A stretch of 57,459 nucleotides of DNA, from the NCBI GenBank assembly GCA_036940085.1, contig JALLBK010000094.1, forward strand, positions 1-57,459, given 5' to 3'. Of the stretch, positions 30,513 through 41,248 are shown in pieces. The translations under genes were made by a program, and so were the position numbers. Under the pieces are notes generated by a model. That model was not told the origin of the DNA. It did no database searches and saw nothing but the letters and a program-made list of their open reading frames with translations. This stretch comes from Discostella pseudostelligera. Lineage: Eukaryota; Bacillariophyta; Thalassiosirophyceae; Thalassiosirales; Thalassiosiraceae. Each line of letters opens with the position of its first letter. Position 1 is the first letter of the stretch.

Positions 30513-33500
30513 TCAGAGTGAAATTATTACCTCCAAGTCCAAACCACCTACGAACTCATGAATGATTCGTAAAACAATTGATTTGCAGCCTTGTCCCGAA
30601 TGAATTTCAGCGGTGTTCAAATCAAAATCCATGTCAATGCGAATCTTCCATGCTTGTTTCATCACGACATTGAAAGATGAGTGATTCAACAAATATCCCC
30701 CCTCACGAGTGCCTAGTACAACAGACGGGGCGTTTGCTGGAGAGGAAGGCGTGGATCCAACCATAACACCGGTACTGAATACTCGACGTACTAAAGGATA
30801 ACAGGAGAACATTTCAAAGTTTCCGGCGCTTGACTTGTCATCAAGAGCAATGAACTGCATAGCAGCAAGCAGTCGGGGGACCTGCTCAACGACACTGCGC
30901 ATGTCATTTATGTAGTCACTGATTGGAAGTTTAGACTTGAATATGTGGGCTTGCAGAAGCAAGAAACATTTCGTGTGGGGACTAGCCATAATGTCAAGTA
31001 TATTCTTTCCTAAATGATTCGGCTTGTCCATCCACCAGGAAACTTTCGTCAGATCGTATCCCCAAGGGAGCGATTTACTGAGCTCCAGATTAAGCTCCTC
31101 CTCATTGTGCCTGACTGGTAATTCATCGAACTCGGATGTGGCAGAGAGCTCGTATAGTATCTGTGCAATCGCGAAAGTATACATAGCATGCTCCGCGGTG
31201 AATTGGTGGGCAGCTTTATCGCCAATATGATTATCCGATTTTGACAAAGAGGCTTCGTGCTCGTTAGCTTGAACATGCTGCTCCAAAACTCTTCGAAGAC
31301 GTCCTGCCCCCGTCAACATCTGCTTAGGAGTTTGATAGTTGAGGTAGAAGTTACTTGCAGCCTGACCCAGAGGCGTGGTCGCAATGAAACAATCCGTTCC
31401 CTCAGTATCGATTACTTTGACACAACCTCGCTCTCGCAACTTGTCAATTGTTGCTCTGACGACGGTAGCAAGCAGCTCAACTTGATCTTCAGTATCTGAT
31501 GATTTGGCACCGTAATAAGAAGGGTTGAGCTTCACACGCCTTGCATAGTAGGTCCATTCCAGATAGCCGATGGCATCACTCAAAGAATTTATGGTACCGA
31601 TTGAAACTTCTGCATTTATTGTCTCACACATGCGATTTCCAAGACAAGATTCAACGGGGAAGGGTTCATATAAGAATTTCTTCAAGAAGTTCTTTTTTGA
31701 CTCCTCGCACATTATCACAGCCACAGCTTCATTGTCGAATTGAGGACGACCTGCTCTTCCCATCATTTGTAAGATGTCCGTGACAGGGTAATCAACGTAT
31801 CTCGACAACTTTCCATCAAAGTATTCGGTACCTTTCACAATAACCAGATGTGCGGGAAGATTCACCCCCCAAGCAAGAGTTGCTGTTGCGATTAGGACCT
31901 GGATGTGGCCATCAAGATATAACATTTCTACAGTTTCACGGTCGCGAGATGTTAAACCCGCATGGTGGAGCCCGATGCCGAAAGTAATGGTGTGCCGCAA
32001 TACCTTGTCATTCAATGATTGTGCGATGGCTGAAATGAAATCTTCGTCGCAATGAAGAAATGATTTGGGGTTTTCCTCTCCAGCAGCATAGCTTATAAGA
32101 TCTAGTGCGGTCAAGCGGGTCTGACGTCGTGACGCTACAAATATCATTGCGGGTTTAATGGGTGATAAATCTTTGATTGCCGCGTAACAAGGTTTATTCA
32201 TCGTGGCCATTCTTGGGCAGTAATGACGTCCTGGGTATCCCTGAATGTGGCCCAAAAGTGGCACGGGCCTTACAGCTGGCCGAAAGTTGTATAATCCTCG
32301 TTTGGAAAGAGCTCCACTGCTATTTGTATCGATGCCGATCCAATCGGCCAAATCGCATGGATTAGCAAGAGCAGTTGAGAGCCCGATAATGCGAGTCAAT
32401 TCAGGAGATTTCCCTTTCGATGTTGATTGTTGATGTTCAGCTTGAACATTTCGCGAAATCAACCTTGTCCGACTTACAATAGCCTCCAAAACTGCGCCTC
32501 GCTCTTCACCTAAAGAATGTTCACCAGACAGCGGTGAGACAGAGGAAATATTGTCTGTGGAAGCAGCACACTAATCAAACTCACCCAATAAGTGTATTTC
32601 ATCGATAATTAGTAGTCCAACCTCTCTCACGAATCGTTTGCCATCGCCTGCTGAGCTAGAAGAGAAATGCTTCGAAACTCCCCGCCACCCTCTACTAATC
32701 AGGTCCCACTTTTCTGGTGTGCATATAAGGACGTCGGCCTTATTGAGTGTGTAAGAGTCGTGAGAGGTGTCACCCGACAATTCAAGGACGTTCCACTTCA
32801 GTGGAGGACCACCCAATCTTGCTTTCCACTCCTTCAATCTTTCTCTTGCTAATGACTTGAGCGGTGCAATGTAGACACACTTTGATTTTGGGTTTTGCTT
32901 CTTCATCCTAAGAAGCGCAAGCTCTGCGACAATTGTCTTCCCCGAGCCTGTTGGCGCGCCGAGCAATACTGGCGTGTCGGTATGATATAGGACGTGGAAG
33001 AGTTGTGTTTGGATAGGGTTGAACGCTTCAAATCTATTTGAGTAGAGAGATTCATATCGCGAGTCGGCTAGTGCACTAACAGGAAGAGGGTCGAGGTTTG
33101 ACAAATTGGTGAAGAAGGTTGGGGAGCTCAAACCATCAACGAAGACGTGCCTAAAAGAGACGGGGATCAGCGCTTCGCATCCTACCCAGTTGTCCGAAAC
33201 GACTCTAATGAAGTACTGCTGGGGCAGGGGCTCAAAGGCGGGAACGATCACTTCTAGATTTGTTGATTCAGGGAAGTTTCGTTTCGAGAACAAGACATAT
33301 TCATTGTGATAAGTTCGGTCGTTCTCGTTATCCTCGATCCATAGCCAGAACCCCTCATTGCCACCATGGTGACGACCGCTCCAATTGAAGACAGGACGCA
33401 GCTCAATGTTAAATCTGATAAAATGGAGGTAGAAAAGGCATTCGTTCAATAATTCGTACAGATGTATAGACAAAACTTGTACGGAAGGTTACGGACTTAC

Positions 33501-36500
33501 CTCAGAGTGCCCTTTGTTATTGGATGGACGCTGCATGTCACATCGATTCGGGGTAGCATTCGGACAAACTTTTGAATCAGGTTACCGTCTTTAGAACAGT
33601 GGCACAGTTGTCCAACCTCCTTGGCCTCCATATCTAATAAAGATACTGCCCGTTCGAACGTATCGTATCCCATTTCGGATGTCACTCTTGTGTCTTCTAA
33701 GGCTACAAATACATTCTTCTTTAATTCGTCCTCAAACGCCCGCAGCGGCGATTGAAACCACCAGAACCGTCGATCAATGCTTTTTGCGAGACGGAGAAAT
33801 TTCAACGCTGCAGAGGCATTACCCTGCTTTAGGCACATCTCAAATAATGCCCTTGCAACACGACCAGCATTCGATGCTATGTAGTTTGTATCCGAAATCA
33901 GTGTGAAGCTAGAAACTCGAGCCTTCGAAATGTAGGACTGAAGAAGCACATTGGACTTCCCGCTGAATTCCTCCACGGGTGCCAAACAATCAAGGGGGCA
34001 ATACTCTTTCTTCAGCCGGTCGATCTCGTCGAGCTCTTCTTGTCTAACACGAATGTTTTCGAATTCATCTGCGCAGCACATAATATGCAGTAGATCTGCA
34101 TCGGTGGGCGAGGAACATTTCTTCCTCGCCATCATTTCATTGAAAGTCGCCACACTCTGATTACGAATGTAAAAATGCGATGCTACACGTCCTAAATTGG
34201 TCATGGCAATGTTCCCCGAGTCAGGACTGAAACGCACCATCTGACGTTGATCTAGTAGCTTTGCTGCTTCAATCGCTAGCTCTCGGCTTCGTTGGCGTAG
34301 CGATGGGTCACTCTCATGCTGTGCAGCGCTTATGCCATACGCAAGAGGGTTCCTCGTCATGCGGACATGCAAATACGTGTACCGTAGCCATTCGATGGCC
34401 TCTCGAATGTTAGTGACTGTACCTCCTACTACCTCCGCGTTCAGATGGTCCGCTAATTGCTTGATGAAGTTTGACTCAATCGGTGTAGCTCGTATGAGCT
34501 TGTCGAGATAACGTTGCATAGCATCATGCGTCGTAATAAGCGTAGCCTCTCCCGAAGTATCGAACTGCGGCCGGCCAGCACGTCCGAAGATCTGCTGAAC
34601 GTCAAGAATGCTAAGATCGACGTTGGTGCCCTTTTCAGGCATGTAAACATCCGTTCCTTTAATCACAACAGTGTGCGCTGGGAGATTAATGCCCCACGCA
34701 AGGGTCGCTGTACAGCATAGCACCTTGATAGCGCCATCATTGAACATTTGTTCAGTAAGCTTGCGATCGTGCCGTAGCATGCCAGCATGGTGGATGCCCA
34801 TTCCGTTACGGAAATGCTCCCGAAGCTCTCGGTTCTGACTTTTTTCTGCTCGATCAATGTACTTCGTTCGTATGTCGTTCTCTCCCTCCTCTCCGATGAA
34901 CAATCGTTCCAGTTCCCCGTCCATGGCAGCATGCTCTCCCAACGCCTTGGCAGTAGTACCCGTCCCCTTTCGAGAATGCACAAATACCATCACTTGGTGT
35001 CCACTCCGTAAGGAATCTGACACCACATCGTAGCATATTTCGTCCATCTTCTTCTCCACGAGGAACTTATTCTTGGTAGCCGACGTGACGCCAATAAAGG
35101 TTTGCTGAAGGGGTACCGGACGATGCTCTGGGCCGAAGAAGAACAGACCCTTCTTTTTGTCCACTCGTAAGAATGTCGCCACATCTTCATAGTTTGGTAG
35201 GGTGGCAGACAATCCAACCAAACGCACTTGTCGCTGACTGCTCTCTACCCAACGATGCAACCTTGCCACGACACTTTCAATTACAGCCCCACGCTCATCA
35301 GCCAACAGATGCACTTCATCAATGATGAGCAAACCGCACGTTGCACCGAGAGAACCATCCCCTCCTTTTCTAGTAACCACATCCCATTTTTCTGTCACAC
35401 AATGAGATTAGAGATCACACTTCTCTCGCTAAATTACACTTTCGTAATCGTGGTATCTTACCTGGAGTTGTTACCAAGACATGCGCCGCTTCCGCCTCCG
35501 CCCTACTCAGCTGCATATCCCCCGTCAGCTCTTTAACGATAAGCCCTAATTGTTTCAACTTGAAATGGAATTTCTCTGCCACCTCCTGCGCCAATGCCTT
35601 CATTGGGGCAATGTACACAATCTTCTTCCCGGCGCTCACGGGTCCATTGTCGTAATAATGATCACCGTCATGATAGGCAGACCCGATCAATCCTACATCA
35701 CGCAAGTGCGAAACGACGGTAAGCATGGCAACATTTGTCTTACCTGCGCCTGAAGATTAATGTAGGTGGGAGATGAAGACTTGAGGTTCTAGTTGAAGAT
35801 CTGAGCGAAACAGCAAGTCGATCGGAAGAGCAACATGGTCCATTCTCTTACCGGTAGGGGCACAAATCAACAAATTCTCCCGAGTATTATATGCCGCATC
35901 AAATACCGTACTTTGCATGGGATTCAAACTCTTCGTCCCAACAAAAGCCGCACGTTCATCGGTGTCTATCCCCAATACCTCATCGAGGTTGATTCGACTT
36001 CGTAGTCTGGATTTGTCGAGTATATGTGCAGGTATGGTCACCTTTTCATACTGACCCTCCTTGATTTCACGTTCCGTACCCGCCGGTAGTCCTCGTAAGC
36101 TCCCATCGTCGTATACTCTGGTACCCTCGGGAAGAAGATTGTGTTTCATACTTGCAATTTGTTGGGAAGTCATTCCGTCTAATCCCCTGTGGGCATGGTA
36201 TAGCATGGCCTCTTCATTCCGCAACATCATTTGTTCCATGGCACTCATGGTATTGTTGTTGTTGTTATTACCGGAATTGCTGGATAATTGATCCTTGAGA
36301 AATAAATCATCATATTCTGTCAATGCTCCCGCCTCCCTGGCTTTATTCACCGCATTCAAAGCCTGTTTGATGGCACGCTTGTAGGCTTTCTCGGCATCCT
36401 TGTCACTTTTTCGTGTCACGGAATGTGTACCACGTGAGGCGAAATTGGAGGTAGAGTTTATGGAATTCAAATCAGTTCGGAGGGCAGTGGCCAGGTCGGC

Positions 36501-37208
36501 AGCCGCATATGCCTCGCCACGCAATTGTTGCAATTGTTCTAGTCGTTGTGTGGATGAATTAGCAACAGCATTTGTTGTTGATGTTGCTGATGAAAGCACT
36601 TCATTCCCCTCTCCCTTACTTTCAGCAACACTCCTCAAATCCATTTCAGTAACCTTCTTACGAATATTGTCCAATTTCCCCATAACTTCAAATAATGCCT
36701 CAATGCTCTGCTCTCCCTCACCGAATAATTCAAAGAGTGACGATTGCACCTTGGACGATTCATCATCATCATCCTGCTGGCCAGTGGCCGCAGCTCTATT
36801 TACTGCCGATAAGACTTCCAATGCAAGTTGTAAAGTAGGTAGTGGCGATGGGACGCGAGAGCAAGTTTCGTAGAGCCATGTAGCCGCGGTCAATGATTTT
36901 TTCGCAGTAGTAATTCTGGATGGTTTACCAGCAGGAAGGGCAGATGCAGATGACGATGCCGATGCAGACACAGCTGCAGAAGTAGCAGCATGTTGCCGAG
37001 TTGGAGTAGATGTCTGACGACCATCGCCATCGCCATCATTATCATCCAAGTCCAAGACAAATCGGCGCAATGCCTCGGCAAAGGTGTCAAACGATTCCTG
37101 GAGACTATCCGAATTAAGGTTGTCGTCATGATCATGATGATGATCCTTTCGCCACGGATCTTGAGCAGCCAACCGAGAGGATTCGAGTGAGGTTAAAATG
37201 AATTCCAT
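30513..37208 (-). CDS. ASCC3: ASCC3/Slh1-type double-cassette RNA helicase
   Basis: Five exons: 37208-35852, 35749-35462, 35391-33501, 33414-32585, 32509-30513; 2120 residues; introns of 102, 70, 86 and 75 nt. Two Ski2-like helicase cassettes, each followed by a Sec63-type unit. Cassette 1: FVGTKSLNPMQSTVFDAAY, APTGAGKT completed across intron 1, VTTPEKWD across intron 2, IIDEVHLLADERGA, GRAGRPQFD. Cassette 2: FNPIQTQLFH, GAPTGSGKT, CTPEKWDLISR, IIDEIHLLGEERGA across intron 4, MMGRAGRPQFD. Both Walker A motifs and both DE-V/I-H boxes are intact, unlike Brr2 whose second cassette is degenerate; the YEKVTIP entry also favours ASCC3/Slh1. The family splits collided ribosomes (RQT complex) and unwinds DNA or RNA in alkylation repair. 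The N-terminal 350 residues are poorly conserved. The extreme C-terminus may continue in an unseen exon. Confidence 0.92.
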
Positions 37209-37815
37209 GACGGCCTGTCTCGTAGGTATAAATTCAACAAGATGCGGCGAAGTGGAAGGTTATGGCAGCGACGACGGCTCCTACTACCGGCGGATCGGCA
37301 TTCGGATTTCGGCGGCGGCGGGCGGCGGCGGGCCGCTGCATGCGGCGGCGATATCGATGTCGATCGCGGCACGCGTGTCGAAGTTATCGTCCCTCGATCG
37401 CAAAAAATAGACCATGACCATGGCGTTCGGCGGCCCAGTAGTGTAACGTTCCACCCGTGCACAGTCGCATCCTTTTGCACCCGCCAAAACAAGGATCGAC
37501 GGTGTCGGTCTTGCTGTCGACCGCCGCATGAAGATCTTTCCCGTTGCTTCCACGTGGAATTAATTGGCGGGAAGATGACGTGGATGTACCCGTGGAAGAT
37601 TGTTTTGGCGGGAAGACGCCTCGCGCGTTCGTACGTCGGCAACACAGGGCAACACTGGGCAACACGGGGCACCACAGGGCAACACGCACGCGTCGGCGGT
37701 CGTCGTCATCTCCGTCTCCTATTGTTGATGGGCGGGGTTTTTCTTGCCTTCATCTTGTTACCATAATAATATTATCATCTGGTATCTATCATTATCTCAA
37801 TAATTATTATTCATC
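37209..37815. promoter_or_regulatory. Divergent promoter, ASCC3 / phosphoglycerate mutase
   Basis: 607 bp. Contains a 12-bp palindrome TTCCACGTGGAA (37548-37559), two E2F-like boxes TTGGCGGGAA (37564-37573) and TTTTGGCGGGAA (37603-37614), and then a 10-bp-period tandem repeat (37639-37686). All lie between the two start codons, nearer the mutase. Confidence 0.5.
37639..37686. repeat. 10-bp tandem repeat, about five units
   Basis: Units of the form GGCAACAC plus two variable bases: AACACAGGGC, AACACTGGGC, AACACGGGGC, ACCACAGGGC, AACACG. The period is close to one DNA helical turn. Confidence 0.8.
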
Positions 37816-39053
37816 ATGTTTGCCGCCGCCCGTAGCGCCTTCTCCATCGCCTCTCGCAATGGTGTACGAGTTGCTCCTAATGCACGAAGGTACGTGGTTA
37901 ACCAGTGATTGCATGCACCCTTCACTATCTGCAAAGAATGCGTCGCTCACATATTATGATCTCTGTGTCGGCTATCGGCTCATGTTGCATCCTCCGTCTC
38001 CGTAATAAATCTGCAACTGCGACACATCATCATCGTCGTCGTCATTATCATACACTGGTGAATATCGGCACACTACTGATACTACTACCAAAGCCTCGCT
38101 GCCTTCCAAACCGCCGACAAACACACACTAGTGTTGGTGCGTCACGGAGAATCGACTTGGAATCTTGAAAACAAATTCACCGGATGGGTCGATGTACCCC
38201 TCTCTCCCAAGGGACACGAGGAGGTCATCGAGGCCGGAAAACTCATCAAGGAGGCCGGCATCGTACCCAATGTTGCCTTCACCTCATTGCAAAAGCGTGC
38301 CATCCGCACTCTATGGCATGTCTTGGAACAGACTGACCTAATGTGGATTCCCGTCACGAAAGCATGGCAGCTCAACGAACGTCATTATGGTGCGTTGCAG
38401 GGATTGGACAAACAACAGACGGTGGATAAACATGGGAAGGAGAAGGTGTTGATTTGGAGGAGGAGTTATGATGTCCCTCCTCCCACTGTGGATCGATCGA
38501 GTGAGCATCATCCCGGAAATGATCCTAGGTAAGTAGGTTGGAAGTGAAGATACAATGTCAATTAGCTCTATTTCTCGTCGTCCACTATGCATACTGATAC
38601 TGGTGGCCCACGTTCATTTTCATTTGCAATACAAAAACGTCATCTCATTACTACTCCTACAAAACTCTATGATCGACAACAAAAACAAATATCAAAAGGT
38701 ACGCTGGATTCGACTTCCCAGATGAATGGACGGAGAGTCTCAAAACCACACTCGAACGTGTCACTCCCTACTATGAACAAAACATTGTTCCGGAACTTAA
38801 AGCCGGAAAGGACGTTATCATCGCCGCCCATGGCAACTCTCTCCGCGCACTCGTAAAGCATCTTGACAATATTGGTGAGGATGTTATTGCCGAGTTGAAC
38901 ATTCCCACGGGTACTCCATTGGTGTATGAGTTGGATGACGATTTGAAACCCATCAAGCAGGAGGGTGCATTTAGTCCGTTGAGTGGACGGTATTTGGGAG
39001 ATCAGGATGCTATTCGGGCTCGTATTGAGGGAGTGAAGAATCAGACCAAGTAG
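37816..39053 (+). CDS. PGAM: 2,3-bisphosphoglycerate-dependent phosphoglycerate mutase, mitochondrial-type leader
   Basis: Three exons: 37816-37889, 38094-38528, 38699-39053; 287 residues; introns of 204 and 170 nt, both phase 2 with AAG acceptors. Catalyses interconversion of 3- and 2-phosphoglycerate. The signature is complete: [20 protein letters not shown] (catalytic His), [27 protein letters not shown] (catalytic Glu region), and after intron 2 [19 protein letters not shown], then [16 protein letters not shown] with the second His. The first exon encodes [20 protein letters not shown], an Arg/Ala/Ser amphipathic leader typical of mitochondrial import. Diatoms are known to place the lower half of glycolysis in mitochondria, and this leader agrees. 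The start exon is chosen because it alone restores phase and gives a leader. Confidence 0.9.
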
Positions 39054-39532
39054 ATATTATTTTGGTGTAACTGCTGGTAGGTGGAAGGAGTCCAATCACT
39101 TTGTTGATCATTGGGAATAAGAGCGCGGAGGAGAGTCATACATCAATCGTTGCTTCAATCAAATATGGATAGTAAGAGAAATATCCAGCATACTTATGGT
39201 GGATATAACTAGTAATTTGTTGAGAATGAATGCCATTATGTTATCCTCGATTGGATAATATTATCGTACAATATCATCGCATCCATCGTTGTCGGTTTCA
39301 CCGGCGATGACTAAGTACCTATCGTAGTCTCTGGACGGAGTGTTAGTCTGGTTACGTAGGGTAGGAGTGCATAATTACTTTGACGGGAAGGCTTTGTTAC
39401 GGCAGCGCACGCACAAAACTACTACCGTCACCATCACCATCACTGCACCATGGCAGACAAAATCCACTGCCGCCGCCAATAGACAACCTCTTCACCAGCA
39501 TATCTATCTATATCTATATCATCATATTAATC
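39054..39532. other. Intergenic region, mutase to IFRD gene
   Basis: 479 bp. The IFRD frame is open upstream to a TTG at 39380, but the peptide it would add lacks conservation signals; it is treated as 5' UTR. No distinctive motif. Confidence 0.35.
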
Positions 39533-41059
39533 ATGGTCAGCCACGGACGTGACAAGAAGGAGGCCAAGCCTCCCAAACAACAAAAACATCGAAGGAAGGA
39601 TAAAGATGACACCGATATCGATGCCGATGCTGCAATTATGAAAGATATGGATCTTCCTGACAATTTTAGCATTTTCGATGGGGGGTCGGTGACCTCCTCC
39701 AATATGGGAGGGTTCGATGAAGACAATTATTTTGATGATGACATTGGTGGCGGTGAGGATGATCTGGGCAATAGTGCATCATTGGGAGAATTGGATCGAG
39801 CCGAGAATGCTGCCACCAACCGCGTATCGAAACTTGCCGATGCGCTTTCTTTAGCATCGACCGTAACGTCCGAGAAGCGATCTGCGAAGCGTGAGGGTGG
39901 ATATCGCATTTTATTCAAGGCTGTTACATGCTATGCTGCTGGCTCAACGGGTCGAGAGATATTGGAAACACACTGGGAATCGATATGGGAGGCATGTTTG
40001 TACTCTGTGCAGGGGAAGGGCAATGCCAAACCAACCGAACAGTATGCTGCTTGTCGAGTACTCGAGGCTTGCTCGGTAGTGCTTGGAGAAGATCATGATG
40101 ATATTGTTCAAACTGTCAATGAGCCATTGAAGAAGGTTGTTAATGCCACTGGACGGGCTACTCAAGTTCGAGCTGCTGCATTACGTTGCTTGGCCATGGT
40201 CCATTTTATTTGCGGAACGGATTGTTTGGAGGAGGGAGAGGATTGTTGGTCCGTCATTGATCTCTGTGAAAAGGTGGGGAATGAAAATTATCGCGGAGAA
40301 GCGGTTAGCCCGATCCTACGAGCAACTGCAATCGATTGTTGGTCGCTGTTGAGCACCACCTCTCATAATGCACAAATTGCCGCTGGAGATGGTTATGATG
40401 ACACTATTGAATTAGGACGAGGACTGCAAATACTCCCATTACTAGCGAGCTGTTTGGACTCTTCGGACACGGACTTACGTCGTTCCGCGGGAGAATGTGT
40501 TTCTTTGATACATGAATGTCGATTAAAGTTGGGTCTCGATGTCGAAGAGGCGGAAAACACAACCGAGAGGAAGTTTCGACGCGGATCATGGGATGGATCC
40601 GAGTGGGAGATATTGATGGATGAAGTGAAGCAGCGAATTACGGACCTGTCTGTAGAATCATCGCATTACATGAGCAAGCAGCAGAAAAAGAAGCAGCGTG
40701 CAACCTTTCGAGACTTCATGCACACCATCGTAGAAGATGATTCTCCTGAAGAAGTTGTCAATTGGAGAGGTGGGAAATTGACTTTGACATCATGGAAAGA
40801 GATTATTCAACTTAATTTCGTGAGACATTGTCTGCAGGGTGGATTTCAGATTCAGTTAATGACGAATGACACTCTGCAGGGTGTCTTCGGAGCCACTTTC
40901 GAAGCGAGCGGTGCCTCACTAAGTCAGCTAGACAAGCGACTATTCATGTCGAAGACGAGTGAAGCTTCAAAAGCTGCAGATAAAGCCATGACAAAACAAC
41001 GAAGGACGCGCACGAATGTGAAGAATCACTTCCTCACTGCTGATGGGCAGGATATATGA
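39533..41059 (+). CDS. Interferon-related developmental regulator (IFRD) family protein
   Basis: Single exon, 508 residues from the ATG at 39533. The N-terminus is basic (GRDKKEAKPPKQQKHRRKDK), then acidic with Asp-rich stretches. Residues about 100-370 are helical repeats of the armadillo-like IFRD N-terminal domain (SKLADALSLASTVTSEKRSA, AACRVLEACSVVLGE, RATAIDCWSLLSTT). The C-terminal IFRD signature follows: SKQQKKKQRATFRDFMHTI, LTSWKEIIQLNFVRHCLQGG, MTNDTLQGVF. IFRD proteins are transcriptional co-regulators in animals, and some eukaryotic members bind hibernating ribosomes. Which applies here is unknown. Confidence 0.88.
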   Translation: MVSHGRDKKEAKPPKQQKHRRKDKDDTDIDADAAIMKDMDLPDNFSIFDGGSVTSSNMGGFDEDNYFDDDIGGGEDDLGNSASLGELDRAENAATNRVSKLADALSLASTVTSEKRSAKREGGYRILFKAVTCYAAGSTGREILETHWESIWEACLYSVQGKGNAKPTEQYAACRVLEACSVVLGEDHDDIVQTVNEPLKKVVNATGRATQVRAAALRCLAMVHFICGTDCLEEGEDCWSVIDLCEKVGNENYRGEAVSPILRATAIDCWSLLSTTSHNAQIAAGDGYDDTIELGRGLQILPLLASCLDSSDTDLRRSAGECVSLIHECRLKLGLDVEEAENTTERKFRRGSWDGSEWEILMDEVKQRITDLSVESSHYMSKQQKKKQRATFRDFMHTIVEDDSPEEVVNWRGGKLTLTSWKEIIQLNFVRHCLQGGFQIQLMTNDTLQGVFGATFEASGASLSQLDKRLFMSKTSEASKAADKAMTKQRRTRTNVKNHFLTADGQDI

Positions 41060-41248
41060 TGTATTGCTTTAACTACTACCTAACAACCTTCCGCAGCGGC
41101 GTTGAATCTCTAATTACACAATACCTTTGCAGAAGCTAACATTTTATTACTATTTGTGACGGATTGCGATGGTAGTAAAGGTGTTTGTGACTCTCAGCTA
41201 CTATTAAGACACATTTAGTTGCACAAGCAATTACGAACAATTCCGTCT

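Noticed and set aside
39380..39532. N-terminal extension of the IFRD protein
   Set aside because: It begins at TTG and encodes no conserved sequence; the ATG at 39533 is preferred.
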